A stretch of DNA of 46,836 nt from Priapulus caudatus (GCF_000485595.1 NW_014578565.1:12501-59336), one strand, 5' to 3'; counted from the first letter of the stretch, positions 9,441 to 20,150 are shown. Notes: generated by a model from the letters alone, not told the origin. Numbers and translations: made by a program.

Positions 9441-10850
9441 GATAATTATGCGCAGGCGTATCCGAGCCTACGGGCATGTGAGCGGAGCTGGCCAAAGATC
9501 CGTTATGGAAGGAAACGTACATGGGCCCAAATGGATGATGATGGTAAGAAGAGTGTGGCCCCGGAAGTTGGTCAGGAGGAGCGCTTGACACAGTCATGGG
9601 ACGGAGCGAGATTCTATATACCTCAATCTGGACAGTCGTCAATGGCTAGAGAGCTGCAACTCGCACCTTCGGTAAGAATTGTCTTGACAGTTCGAGAAGG
9701 CTGCTGCGGGGTGGGTCGCTGATGGATGTCTGGCAGAATGGACCGACAAATACCTGAACAATTCTGCTCGGCAATATTGTCCGCTTTCGGGAGGGATTTG
9801 GATCAGGCTGACATCAACAGAAGATGGTATAACACATCGGCTTGAGACTGCCGACCACATTGTCATCGGTTCCATAGTGGAGGGTCTGTGATGATAAGGC
9901 AGAACCGAGCGTGATGCTATCAAACCGGCGGTCAACTCAATGGGGGGACAAGGCCTGCAAGGCACGATCGCAATCAGAGGCATTGTATGCGAGCGGCGGG
10001 AAAGGTGCAGGGAATAGTTATCCGGAGGCCGCAGACATGATACGTGACTCCACGTACATGGACGACCTTGATTGGATTCGTGCTGAGGGGGCCGTCGAGA
10101 GGCTAATAAAGTTGGCGACGATGTGTCGACACGTCATGGAACAGGCAATCCGGATTGAATAGCTGGAGGTTACCGGCGGAAACAGAAAGTGGGTGCTGTC
10201 GGTGCATTACTTCCGTCCGGTGGCCGACTCGGTGGCGGGTGTTGGGTATTGTTGTGGGACAATGTGGCGGACAGAGTTCACCTACCCGTTGAAGAAATCA
10301 TATTCTCGAAGAAGAAAAAAGGGCGTGAAGAATGGAAGCCGGACGTCCGGTGCAGGCAATCTAGGGGCGTCGTTGCCGGGCAATGCTCACGCGCCGGGCT
10401 CGTGTTGGAGCAGGTCATGGGTATACTTTGATCCCGTACGGTTGTTCTTAGTGCCTTTTCACGATGAAGGCGAAGTGTTCTGCTCCTGCGAGAAGTGGTA
10501 TTTGGGCGGCTGGTTGGGATGACCCGCTGGCCGGAGGGTGCCTGCGGCAGAAATGGGAAGAATTTTTTTTAGAGTGGGATGTACGGATTGAGGAACGGCC
10601 ATAAGTCGATGTGTGAAAGCCACGAAGGCGCGGTGGGGGCCGGCGCGATAATGATCACGTTCTCAGATGGCAGTGAGAAGGTAATGGTGCTGGGCTGCGT
10701 ATGCTGCTGTGGGATTTGAAGGAGGGGGAGCAAAAGCAGCTCACTGGTGTTGGCCAAGGGAGAGTTGCGCCGGTAAAACGGATTATCAGCAACGGCTTTG
10801 AGTTGAATGTGCGGTTGTTGCAAAGAGAATGCCGGAAGATTCTTGGTGAC
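9441..10850 (+). pseudogene. pol: BEL/Pao reverse transcriptase, frame-shifted copy
   Basis: Frames combined, this covers the N-terminal RT half missing from the 3850 copy: a VRIVFD-like motif near 9675 and a GGSLMDVWQNGP-like stretch near 9705-9750. It then covers the region homologous to 3850-4794, with the YMDD motif near 10054-10070. Alignment by eye to 3850-4794 shows many one-base insertions or losses and few substitutions. At the site of the TAG at 4792-4794 this copy reads TTG (near 10840). No frame is long enough to make RT. Confidence 0.75.
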
Positions 10851-12770
10851 TTGAGATGAGGATCGAATGTCGGGAGATCATAGCGCGGTTGATTCGCAGA
10901 CGGTGTTGGGAATTGCTCAAGCAAAACGTCGCAAAGATTTTCGCCGTACATGGGTAACGAGGTTCGGCGAGATTTCAGGCGGCGTCCATAGGTCGTGAAA
11001 ATGGACAGTTGATTGAGGTGGTGCATGGATAGAGGGAAAATATGAACATCGCTGATTGATCACCCAGGGAAGGAGGTCCGGATCAAGCTGGCGGGAAGGG
11101 CGGGGAGTGGTAAATGGGCCGGAATTTCTGTTCCGAACCGGTGAACACGTGGCTCATATCAAGTCGCTGCTGCGCACGGTGACTTACGCCAAGGAGGCGA
11201 AGAAGAGGCTCTCAGCATGATGACGTCGTTGCGGGGAAAACTGGCGGCACCACGGCAAAACGCAACGGTGTACGCGACCGTGATGAGCTGGAAAAGGCGC
11301 GACAGTCTAACTGGACAGGCAGTGCAGCTGGACATCAAAGATGAACTAAGAGGCGTCTGTGCAGCCTGTCCCGGCGGCGCTATCCGTCCGTCTTGGCCGG
11401 TGTTGGACAGTGGGGTATGTGGGTGGTGGGTTGAGCGAGTGAAGCATCACGTTGAGTTCACATCGTCCAAAAAACTAGCCGCCCCATTACTGCCAAGTCG
11501 ACACAGATTCTGCGTGCTGGCATGGAGGAGGCACATGGCGCTGGACACGGCGGCGTCACCACCCACCACTGGCGAAGTTCCGGCGACCGCTATTGGATAA
11601 GCAGGGAGGAAAAAGTTGGCAGAAGAAGTGCCGGCGGAACGGTGGTGGCGTCGTCTGCAGGAGAACAGACAAGCGGCCGTGAGGCAGGTGATGGGCCCAC
11701 TACCGCGAGGGGTTACTAAAGGCCGGCGCCAGTGTGGCTCAATGGGTCTGGACTATTCGGACCGTTCCGCATATCGGCGGGGAAGCAGTGAATAACGCAT
11801 CAACTGGTAAGGCCTATGGGTTATTTTGTTTGTGTGCTTGCTCTCTAAGGCCGGCATCTTGGCAGCTGAACTTCGACCGGATACTCAACGTCAAGTTTTT
11901 TGAGGCTGAGGAGGTTTTGCTGCAGTGAGAGGGTGCCGCAGGTGATATACAGTGACGGTGGGCACAACAACTGACTAGTGGGCGGGCTGCAGTAAATCGA
12001 GCAAAGTGTGGGAGAAAGCTAGTACGCCGGTCGAGGTTGGAGGAGATTGGGGCAAAAATGGATTCTCGTGGAGGTTTGGTCCTGGTGATTCACCGTGGAG
12101 GCAAGGGACCGCCGAGACGGTTGGATTGGGTGGGTGAAGCGCACAATCACGGCTGGCGGTGGGACAGATACCGCGGTCTCAACTTCTCCGAGCTACTGAC
12201 TGTATTATTATGAGGCAAATGCAGTTGGTGAATCCAGCGGCCCCGAGGAGTGGAGTGAAGCCGCGAGAATTGACGGGGAAACATGTAGTTTCTCTGTCCG
12301 AACGATCTGTGCTCGGAGAGCGCACCGCAGACCCGCCCGGACCGGTACAGCGTGCAGGGTGGCAGACAGGATTAGGCTTCGCTTAGTAACGCGTACGGTG
12401 GACGCGTTCTGGTCTCCTAGCTGGGCAAGGAGGTGGGCGCCGAACCTGCTATGTCACAGGAGGAGGGCACCACCGCGCAAGCGAGCGTCAGGTCGGCGCC
12501 CTCGTGCGCTAGTGGCGACGCGAATGGCGGATGCGTGGAGTTATCACATGGCCGTGGTGAGTGGCGTCACCAAGGGCTTCGACGGTCGGCGTTCGATTGT
12601 GCGGTAACCTAACAAAAGAACTTTCAGGCATCGGAGAGCTGGATGGCGTATGGTGGTGGCGAAGTACAACGGCCGTCCAGGCGAGCGGTGGCAGCGACTC
12701 GTTGGTTGTGTGCCGGTAGACGAACAGGGTGCTGATACGTTCGGTAGCGAGCTCGCGACGTTGATGAGTG
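10851..12770 (+). pseudogene. pol: BEL/Pao RNase H and integrase, frame-shifted copy
   Basis: Collinear with 4795-6645 but broken by one-base indels every few tens of bases. Recognisable pieces include the zinc-binding segment (about 11525-11690), the SDGG part of the DDE core (about 11948-11960), the segment around the catalytic Glu (about 12085-12140) and the DUF5641-like end. The dominance of indels over substitutions, even in conserved parts, looks more like uncorrected long-read sequence than old decay. Confidence 0.75.
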
Positions 12771-12945
12771 TGACACTCTCGATCCGTATCTCGCGCTTTC
12801 TGAGGTCGGAGGTGTGTTTGTGTCTTATGTGCGTAGTGACGCGTTCACGGATCGGCCGGGGAAACGTTTGGCGTTACAGACCCGATAGGTGGCACGGATT
12901 GGGCCGGGGAAAGTTGCGGTTGTCACGTAGGGGGCCGGTTTTGTT
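12771..12945 (+). other. 3' untranslated end and possible polypurine tract of BEL copy B
   Basis: Homologous to 6646-6807, including the tandem GGCACGGAT-GGGCCGGGGAA units. It ends in GTAGGGGG near 12930-12937, a plausible polypurine tract where plus-strand DNA synthesis would start and the 3' LTR should follow. The next bases (from GCCGGTTTTG) match nothing else in the window, so an LTR cannot be confirmed. Confidence 0.45.
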
Positions 12946-13204
12946 TACGAGAGAACAAAGGGGACGGGCGGCGCAGGAACTAGGAAACGGTAACTTAGCG
13001 TAACTTAACTTAGTTGGCAGTGTGGGCCAAAATGTTTGAAAGCCGTCGTGCTATTCCGTCGGCACCCTCGAACAAAAAGACGAGTGTTGACAACATTGCT
13101 CTACTGCTAAACAATTTTATCGATTTACGGGACGTGCTAAGGGCGTCACAATATGTAACAGTGGCGCGCAATCATCCGATTGGTTATCCATCAACCCAAT
13201 TCTA
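12946..13204. other. Unassigned sequence after the BEL 3' end
   Basis: About 260 bases. If copy B is complete at its 3' end, this could be LTR, but there is no second copy to prove it. A frame is open from 13014 through the following minisatellite, but it shows no known domain and its second half is simply translated repeat, so I do not call it a gene. Confidence 0.3.
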
Positions 13205-13455
13205 CACCAAGTCCGGACCCATTCTCTATCAGTCTGGACCCCCATGTGTAATTCAGTGCCGGACCCATTCTGAACCAGTCCGGACCCATTGCTACTCCAG
13301 TCCCGGACTCATTATGTTATCGCACCAGTCCGGACCTCATTCTTGGCATCAGTCCGGACCCATGCTGTATCAGTCCGGACGCCATCTAACGCCAGTCACG
13401 CGGACTCATTATGTACCAGTCCGGACTCATTCTGCATCAGTCCGGACCCACGCTG
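13205..13455. repeat. Minisatellite of about 22-base CAGTCCGGACCCATT units
   Basis: About eleven imperfect copies of a unit with core CAGTCCGGAC(C/T)CATT, spaced 20-25 bases. Several units differ by one-base gains, like the preceding BEL copy. The last unit runs into a GT-rich tract and forms the left arm of a hairpin. Confidence 0.85.
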
Positions 13456-13610
13456 CGTGCGTGTGTATGTGTGTGAGCGCGCGCGTGTGTGTGTGTCTGC
13501 GTGCGCGCGCGCGCGTGTGTATGTGTGTGTGTGTATGTGTGTGTGTGCGTGCGTGTGTGCACACACACATACACACGCACGCAGCGTGGGTTCGGACTGA
13601 TGCAGAATGA
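13427..13610. repeat. Inverted repeat with GT/CA-rich loop
   Basis: The left arm (13427-about 13474) and right arm (about 13562-13610) are reverse complements over nearly 50 bases, with one clear mismatch (GTCCGGACC against the complement of GGTTCGGAC). The spacer is a GT/GC alternating tract. The left arm starts in the last minisatellite unit, so the array ends in a copy of itself turned round, a pattern expected from fold-back synthesis or a palindromic rearrangement. Confidence 0.8.
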
Positions 13611-13724
13611 CCACACAAATTAATGATGCTAAAACTATATGAGTCGTATGAACTAAAAATTCTATTGAGGAGTACGTACATATACCAGCTGGTACCATCC
13701 ACACCAGCAGGCAAATAACGTTGA

Positions 13725-13905
13725 AATAATGTTGAAACAGCGTTGAAAACATTGTATTTGTTAGTTCATAGTTGAAATTCAACGTCAGGTTTCAACAGTG
13801 CAACAACGTCAGGAGCCAATTAACGTTCAAATAGTGTTGAAAACTTCAGTTTTCAACAACGCAACAACGTCAGTTTTGAACGGCGCAGCAACGTCAGGTT
13901 ACAAC
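13725..13905. repeat. Short scattered CAACGTCAG / GTTGAAA repeats
   Basis: CAACGTCAG occurs four times (near 13780, 13803, 13866 and 13890), mixed with GTTGAAAA and its complement, so the stretch can fold on itself in several registers. No gene is seen. Confidence 0.5.
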
Positions 13906-14925
13906 TTTCGTTTTATTCTCCCCACAGAGTGCATGAAAGTAACAAAAAAATTCAGTTCTCTTCTGGCAGCTGTTTTTAGGAGAGAAATATTGCTAATTCC
14001 CATCTGAATTTACTTGTAAACTTTGAACCTGTGCTAATTTGGATGTTGCATTGTTTTGTTTGATTTGTTGTGAAACATAATATTATCAAGAGCTAATAAT
14101 ACGATGGGCGGGCCACCAGAAGGGTGGGCTGGGCAGAGGCAGACAGTGATGTGGCAAAGCTGAGATATCATCATATGCAATGGAAGCTCATTAATTCCTT
14201 TATAGTATCGCACTAGCAATTTTGCTATGCAACGCAAACGCGCAATTAACCCATGCACGCACCACCATAATATATATGCAAACACCATAACGCAACGCAC
14301 ACGCACACGCAACTATGCGACTACTGTGTTCAACACGCAATATAATCTCTAGAATATGGATAAGGTATACGTGATCGAACCACCCGTGATTTCATACGTA
14401 AATCACACGTGTAAGGTCGCGTGAAATCAGCCGTTTTACACTTTGTGAATCGAGCGCGATAGATCGCCCATGCATAGATCATGCAAAAAAATCGCACGTA
14501 CGCACGAGCGAAGTCATCGCAAATAAATGTAAAGTGGTAGACAATGCTACGTAGCCAGCTAAAACAGTACGATTGCATGGAATCACGTATTTACCAACAT
14601 AAATACATTATAGATTTATTAATAATTATACAGTATATATAAACATATCGCAATTACGTATTTAAAACGTAGGGCACGCAGTCGCCAATTTAATTTGATA
14701 TATGTAAATGTAAATGTAAATGTTTCACGCTAATCAGTCTTCCCTAATTTCGTATCCGCCATGCATCGACAACGGAGTTTGTTATTTATAGTTTAGGTCG
14801 ACCAGGATAGGATATATCAGGCAGAGCACGTATTTTTATATATATATACATAATACATATGTGCTCTGGTTCAGGTACGCGCATGTTATATGTGCTTATG
14901 TTTTACTTATAATACTATGTATAAC
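13906..14925. other. Non-coding AT-rich stretch, nothing recognised
   Basis: About 1 kb with short tracts only: a GTAAAT triplicate near 14703-14722 and a TATA run near 14837-14850. All frames are short and without recognisable similarity. Confidence 0.5.
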
Positions 14926-14968
14926 AGATAGATAGATAGATGAATAGATATATAGATAGGTAGATAGG

Positions 14969-15000
<32 letters not shown>

Positions 15001-15071
15001 AAAATAGATAGATTGATAGATAGATAGATAGATAGATAGATAGAAAAATAGATAGATTGATAGATAGATAT
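14926..15071. repeat. GATA microsatellite
   Basis: Long runs of GATA/TAGA with interruptions (GATAGGTAG, GAAAAATAGATAGATTG). A block of about 45 bases ending in GAAAAATAGATAGATTG is repeated, showing duplication inside the array. Confidence 0.95.
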
Positions 15072-15226
15072 GCGCTGAGTGCGAGCGTGCAGGTGGGGGG
15101 AGGACTTGATTCCACAGCCAGTGCGTGTGCCCTGGCGAATCCACTGCAAGGTTACGTGATTGACTACTGTATCCCTTAGCCTGTGCATAGAAATATATAG
15201 ACAACGTTGTCTATCTATTTCTATGA

Positions 15227-16099
15227 NNNNNNNNNNNNNNNNNNNNNNNNNNNNNNNNNNNNNNNNNNNNNNNNNNNNNNNNNNNNNNNNNNNNNNNNNN
15301 NNNNNNNNNNNNNNNNNNNNNNNNNNNNNNNNNNNNNNNNNNNNNNNNNNNNNNNNNNNNNNNNNNNNNNNNNNNNNNNNNNNNNNNNNNNNNNNNNNNN
15401 NNNNNNNNNNNNNNNNNNNNNNNNNNNNNNNNNNNNNNNNNNNNNNNNNNNNNNNNNNNNNNNNNNNNNNNNNNNNNNNNNNNNNNNNNNNNNNNNNNNN
15501 NNNNNNNNNNNNNNNNNNNNNNNNNNNNNNNNNNNNNNNNNNNNNNNNNNNNNNNNNNNNNNNNNNNNNNNNNNNNNNNNNNNNNNNNNNNNNNNNNNNN
15601 NNNNNNNNNNNNNNNNNNNNNNNNNNNNNNNNNNNNNNNNNNNNNNNNNNNNNNNNNNNNNNNNNNNNNNNNNNNNNNNNNNNNNNNNNNNNNNNNNNNN
15701 NNNNNNNNNNNNNNNNNNNNNNNNNNNNNNNNNNNNNNNNNNNNNNNNNNNNNNNNNNNNNNNNNNNNNNNNNNNNNNNNNNNNNNNNNNNNNNNNNNNN
15801 NNNNNNNNNNNNNNNNNNNNNNNNNNNNNNNNNNNNNNNNNNNNNNNNNNNNNNNNNNNNNNNNNNNNNNNNNNNNNNNNNNNNNNNNNNNNNNNNNNNN
15901 NNNNNNNNNNNNNNNNNNNNNNNNNNNNNNNNNNNNNNNNNNNNNNNNNNNNNNNNNNNNNNNNNNNNNNNNNNNNNNNNNNNNNNNNNNNNNNNNNNNN
16001 NNNNNNNNNNNNNNNNNNNNNNNNNNNNNNNNNNNNNNNNNNNNNNNNNNNNNNNNNNNNNNNNNNNNNNNNNNNNNNNNNNNNNNNNNNNNNNNNNNN
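15227..16099. other. Assembly gap (873 N)
   Basis: Unsequenced bases. A single further N is at 16395. Sequence to the left ends in GATA-like repeat near an AACGTT-centred palindrome (about 15198-15213); sequence to the right begins a block that is repeated at 18787. Confidence 1.
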
Positions 16100-16395
16100 C
16101 TAGCAAAGACCGTTTCTTGGAGCTAGTACTAGTGTAGTAATACTAGTACTAGTAGCTAGTACTAGTATAGCTCTAGTACTATAGCCCGCGGATAGCTGCC
16201 GGCTATCGGCCCTATATGCAGCTATCCGCGGGCTATAGTACTAGAGCTAGTACTAGTAGTATTTCCCATAGCATATGCCGGGCTTCCTCAGTTACTGTGC
16301 CAAAACGTCATATCAGCTGAGGTTTTGAGGAAATGGAGGAATTGCTCAGAATACAATACGAACGCGCTACTTTGAATACCCATGTAATACAAAAN
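16100..16395. repeat. Duplicated block, copy 1
   Basis: Matches 18787-19080 and a short piece near 19401-19415. The stretch from CCATAGCATATGCCGGGC to GCTGAGGTTTTGAG (about 16265-16328) is identical in both copies. Copy 1 lacks about 45 bases present in copy 2 (about 19013-19048) and carries a clean 82-base palindromic element, which is scrambled in copy 2. It starts at the edge of the gap, so a false duplication by the assembler is possible. Confidence 0.7.
16168..16249. mobile_element. Palindromic TAGCTCTAG element, 82 bases, with 9-base TSD
   Basis: The arms at 16168-16199 and 16218-16249 are perfect reverse complements (32 bases each) around an 18-base loop. The ends read TAGCTCTAGTACTATAGCCC. 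Directly outside, 16159-16167 and 16250-16258 are both GTACTAGTA, a perfect 9-base target-site duplication. It has no coding capacity. A 9-base duplication with long inverted ends fits the Mutator-like (MuDR/Rehavkus) group, but that is inference. Confidence 0.8.
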
Positions 16396-16439
16396 GGTAA
16401 CAATGCATTCACAGTCACTAAGCCGCGCTATGGTTGGCA

Positions 16440-17170
16440 CGCGTGCGACAAAAATCAAAGAATACATGACTACATTTTATGCCGCTATATTTCGAACCAT
16501 GGGAAGCGGAGAGCAATATATGCCCGCATATAAATCGAATAGCTGCTTTATATGACCCGCATATAATCGGAGCCAATCAATCAAGGAATTATGTCCACAT
16601 AAATAACTTCCGTTCCGTTTTGACCATTTCCGTCCCAAAAATCAAAGGAATTATGTCCACATAAATACACTTCCGTCCCCGTTTTACACTCCGTCCCCGT
16701 TTTTACATTGCATAATTGTATTGGACTGCGTATCCTGGCCTCACGCTCTGGCCTACAACTTGTAGCCGCTTTGCGGAGGACAGTTCGGCGCGAACCGGTC
16801 TAACGTGAAAATCTAGCGCGGCGCCCTTTGGCCAGGCGCAAGCGTAGATACATGCCATTACATTGTTATCAGCGACCAGACAATGCGGTATAGACGGTCA
16901 AAACGGGGACGGAAGTTATATGGTCGCCACTACTGCCTTTTGAGGGGGGGGAGGGGGGGTTTTTTTGGGCGGAAGTGGTACAAAGAGGCCGGAGTTATTT
17001 CTTATGGTGGACATGAAATTTCCTTTGATTTGATTGGCTCCGATTATATTGCTGGGCATATATTCGATTATATGCGGCATATTATTCATCGCTTCATTGG
17101 CTGATTATATGCCGGGCATATATATGTAGTCATGTATTTGCTTTGATATTTTGTCACTGTGGGCACCATA
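16440..17170. repeat. Fold-back element with imperfect arms of about 260 bases
   Basis: The left arm (about 16440-16700) and right arm (about 16895-17170) are inverted copies, both holding ATACATGACTACAT, CATATAATCGGAGCCAATCA and CTTCCGTCCCCGTTTT words, with many small indels. The left arm repeats AATTATGTCCACATAAAT in tandem. The spacer has no gene. No clean target-site duplication was found. It is probably a non-autonomous DNA transposon or a head-to-head pair. Confidence 0.65.
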
Positions 17171-17446
17171 CGCGCCTAGCGCGGGGGGGATTCAGCTAGT
17201 ACTATTAAAAGTTAGACAACAATTAGACACCTATTTAAGACCTTTTGAGCTAATTTTCAGTAAAGCACCATTTTATAAAGAACATGTGAGGTAACTCTGG
17301 AAAACTCTAATAGTTCTTAGGCTTTCGCGGCTGTTTTTTACTGTACTTTCCTATTTTGTTCTTGATATATATACACCTATACGGGTGCGATTAAGGCGGT
17401 CGGCAGTCAAAACGCCCAGATTTACTGTCGGCTCCTGATTGTCAAT

Positions 17447-17695
17447 ATGCAGGTCGTGTGACCTCTCTGAAATTCTGCTATACTAATACTTCGTTCCAGC
17501 AGAACGGTTCCGGAACTACCGTCATTTTTCAGCACTGTCCAACAGACAAATTTGGACAGACGTGCAAATGACATTCAAATAAGCACATGCGTTACTTGTT
17601 AGTAATTATCTTTAGTTTTACTTCAGACTGCGGACTCCCTCTTTTGAAGGTAGTCAGGAGTCTTTGGACTCCCTTGTTCAAAAAAAGTTACTTTC
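17447..17695. repeat. Interspersed repeat, inverted relative to 35480-36050; empty site of a MITE
   Basis: A diverged inverted copy of 35480-36050 (shared words: TGCGGACTCCCTCTTTT-like, ATAAGCACATGCGTTA-like, CTGAAATTCTGCTATACTAA). At 17479-17486 it has a single TATACTAA where the other copy has CATACTAA twice, flanking a 254-base insertion. It therefore preserves the uninserted state. No coding frame. Confidence 0.7.
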
Positions 17696-17975
17696 TAGAC
17701 CCCTTCTATATATTTGTTGCAAACGTGCAGCAGCATGGTTCAGGTGTTACGTGTGTTGCTGGGCATTTTAACGGCACTTACCAGGAAATTATCGCATCTA
17801 TAATAGGCGAAAGAGAGATAGCGGACACATTGAGTAGTAAATACAGTTTGTGTTTATGGCATTATTTTTCTTCTATCGGAGACGCTCCAAGTTGGCTGGT
17901 GACTGTAATGTATTTGCATGTCAATGGTATTGGCGGATACAAGGATAGAGAACATTGGGTTCCATAAAACATGTG
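17696..17975. other. Non-coding, nothing recognised
   Basis: A frame is open across part of this (17587-17967), but it starts inside the repeat to the left and shows no known domain. Confidence 0.4.
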
Positions 17976-18031
17976 CTAACCCTAACCTAATGCTAATCCT
18001 AATTCCTAACCCTAACATAACCTAACCTATT
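17976..18031. repeat. Degenerate telomere-like CCTAACCCTAA tract
   Basis: About 55 bases of CTAACCCTAACCTAATGCTAATCC-type repeats, matching the CCCTAA strand of the animal telomere repeat with many variants. It is interstitial, bordered by AT-rich DNA. Confidence 0.7.
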
Positions 18032-18098
18032 TATATTGATATAATATTTATATTTTATTGATAGTACAATGACATTGGTTTTTATTGGGACGTTTAAA

Positions 18099-18155
18099 GA
18101 CGTAAGAACGTTATTTTTTCTATAGTTATGATCATATCCCATATGCCAAAGCGCG
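18099..18155. repeat. Short dispersed repeat, inverted relative to 24643-24701
   Basis: GACGTAAGAACGTT, a T-run with CTATA, GATCATATCCCAT and AAAGCGC occur here in this order and, reverse-complemented with small changes, at 24643-24701. The shared span is about 57 bases. The role is unknown; a transposon end is the simplest reading. Confidence 0.5.
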
Positions 18156-18165
18156 CGTGACGAAG

Positions 18166-18786
18166 ATGCAGCCCAACATTCGGCTTTCATCGCGCATGGG
18201 AATCCTTGAAACATTGTGTACTGTTATTTTGTGACTAATCAACTTAGATGTTACTGTCCTGCAAGCAGCACGAGATGTCTGTTGGGCTTGTTTTAAAGGA
18301 CAGAACAGGGGAATATAATGCTGAGTAAACAAAATGATGTGTTTAATTACCACGCGAAGTTAGCCGGTATTTATGCTTGAATGGCAACTTTCGTTTGATA
18401 CAATTGGATCAAGATATGTAGAATTCGAAGCTTATGAGCGTTTTTCGACCTTCGTTGTTACCTCATATGTTTATCGGTTGAAATGAACAAAGAACACCTT
18501 CACCAGTACCCCTGTGATTTTAAAGGGGCTACCCCACGTTTACGAAAATGACACAGGTTTCAATGGGCCCATTGTTTCTCTATTCCTTGAACCGCTTATG
18601 GTATAAGTCTTGACTACACAATGGGTGATAATGCTGCAAAAAAGTGGTCCTGTTTGCTATTATCCTTATAATAGGTAGGAATTTTCAATTCTGTGACGTT
18701 GTTGTGTTTCTCATTGCGCGGCTTCTAAATCTAGTAGTGTAGTACTCTACTAGTATAACCCCGACACACAGGTCTTCTACCCTTTA
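18166..18786. other. Non-coding, nothing recognised
   Basis: About 620 bases with no long frame, no clear tandem repeat and no match to other parts of the window. Confidence 0.4.
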
Positions 18787-19095
18787 GGCAAAGGGACCGT
18801 TTCTTGGCAGCTTAGTATAGCTATATATAGCCTATAAGCTCTAGCTTAATATAGCCCCGCGGATAGCTGCGGCTATCGGCCCGATATTGCGCCAAGCTAT
18901 CCCGGCTATAGTACTAGCATATGTACGTACTCAGTAGTATTTTCCCATAGCATATGCCGGGCTTCCTCAGTTACTGTGCCAAAACGTCATATCAGCTGAG
19001 GTTTTGAGCTAATCAGATGTTGGAGCAATTCAGTGGCTAAAACGTAAATGGAGGAATTGCTCAGAATACAATACGAACGCGCTACTTACTTGGAA
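18787..19095. repeat. Duplicated block, copy 2, with a scrambled palindromic element
   Basis: The counterpart of 16100-16375. Around 18835-18915 lies a damaged version of the TAGCTCTAG palindromic element (AGCTCTAGCTTAATATAGCCC, GCGGATAGCTGC, GGCTATAGTACTAG) with several one-base changes and no clear target-site duplication. The flank from 18948 onward is nearly perfect against copy 1. Confidence 0.65.
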
Positions 19096-19537
19096 CAAGG
19101 AAACTCTTGCGAAAGTTAGAATTTCGGGAGAGTCCTCTATAAGAGTGTAAACGTAAACTTTTGAAAATAAACTTATCAGGTAAGTTACGTCAGTGAGATA
19201 TCTATACAGTAAATCGCATAAAGTCGATCGTCATCGTCAATCACTCGTTTCATTCGCATAAGTCATCATGGATGTCAAAGTCTCGATTTTCTCTCATAGT
19301 AAATCCATTGGAATAGTCTATGCCTACATAGGAATAGCCCCGCCTAAGTCATCATTTATAAGCCGTCATTATGTGGAAATCGGTGCCTTCAGACAGGTCC
19401 CATGTAATACAAAACAGTAATTTCCCTCTTAAGTCGTCATCCAGAAAATGGCTGATGGGTACGTAATGAACAATTCGCTGTGAGTGGTGCGAAATTAACG
19501 TGGTCCGGGTAAGATACCACCTGATTTACCAGTTTGT
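19096..19537. other. Non-coding, AAGTCATCAT-like words only
   Basis: AAGTCATCAT, AAGTCGTCAT and AAGCCGTCAT occur at loose intervals (about 19260-19430). No gene or clear element is seen. Confidence 0.35.
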
Positions 19538-19705
19538 AGGTCTCGAGACGGTCTTTGGGCCTCGAGACGGTCTCGAGGACCGGTCTTAGGCCTCGAGACC
19601 GTGTTCCTTGGTCTCGTGTCTCGGTCTCGAGCCTCTGAGTGCAATGACTCGGACTCGGGCTCGAGCCTCCGGGCTCTGAGACTCGGGTCGCAGACCGGCT
19701 CTTTA
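19538..19705. repeat. Degenerate GGTCTCGAG / GACTCGG array
   Basis: Dense words GGTCTCGAG, CTCGAGAC and GACTCGGG without a fixed period. The word CTCGAG is itself a palindrome, so the array folds easily. A related array is at 20036-20150. Confidence 0.65.
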
Positions 19706-20035
19706 GGCCACTACATACATAAAAGTATAGTGTGTTGTTCAGCGCTTTAAATTGCGCGTGCGGCCCCGACGTTCACGCGCATTTCGTATTCACCACCCGG
19801 GGCATTAATCATGTACACAGGCGCGCGAGTTAATCAATCGTCTACTGCGACTTCGGCACAATTGCTTGGTCCCAAAAGTGTCCGACTTATGCAGTTTTAT
19901 AAGGTTACTTTCTATTTTATGCAACACAAGTGCAGATCAGAGGACAGGACACCCCCCCCCCCATTTTTGAACAAAACACGATAATAGAAGCTGAGTGGCC
20001 TGCGCTCGCCGTCTGTGCCCCTTTTTTATCAAAAC

Positions 20036-20150
20036 TGGACTCGGAACTCCGGTGGTGTTGGACTCGGACTCGGTGGCGCGGATCTCGGTACTCGGGACCT
20101 ACGGATGGGGGGTGCGGACTCGGACTCCGGACTCGGGGGGTGCTGCGACT
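20036..20150. repeat. Degenerate GGACTCGG array
   Basis: Repeated GGACTCGG, GGACTCCGG and GATCTCGG words, related to the array at 19538-19705. Translation of the stretch gives low-complexity peptides, so frames through it are not genes. Confidence 0.6.

Noticed and set aside
12946-13200. A 3' LTR of the BEL copy
   Set aside because: The position is right, but no second LTR copy or TG...CA border can be matched in the window.
13014-13610. A 198-codon plus-strand frame
   Set aside because: Its second half is translated minisatellite and GT repeat, and its first half has no known domain or clear start.
14896-15204. Minus-strand frames rich in SIYLSIYL
   Set aside because: These are translations of the GATA microsatellite.
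15160-16137. Frames across the N run
   Set aside because: They consist of unknown residues over an assembly gap.
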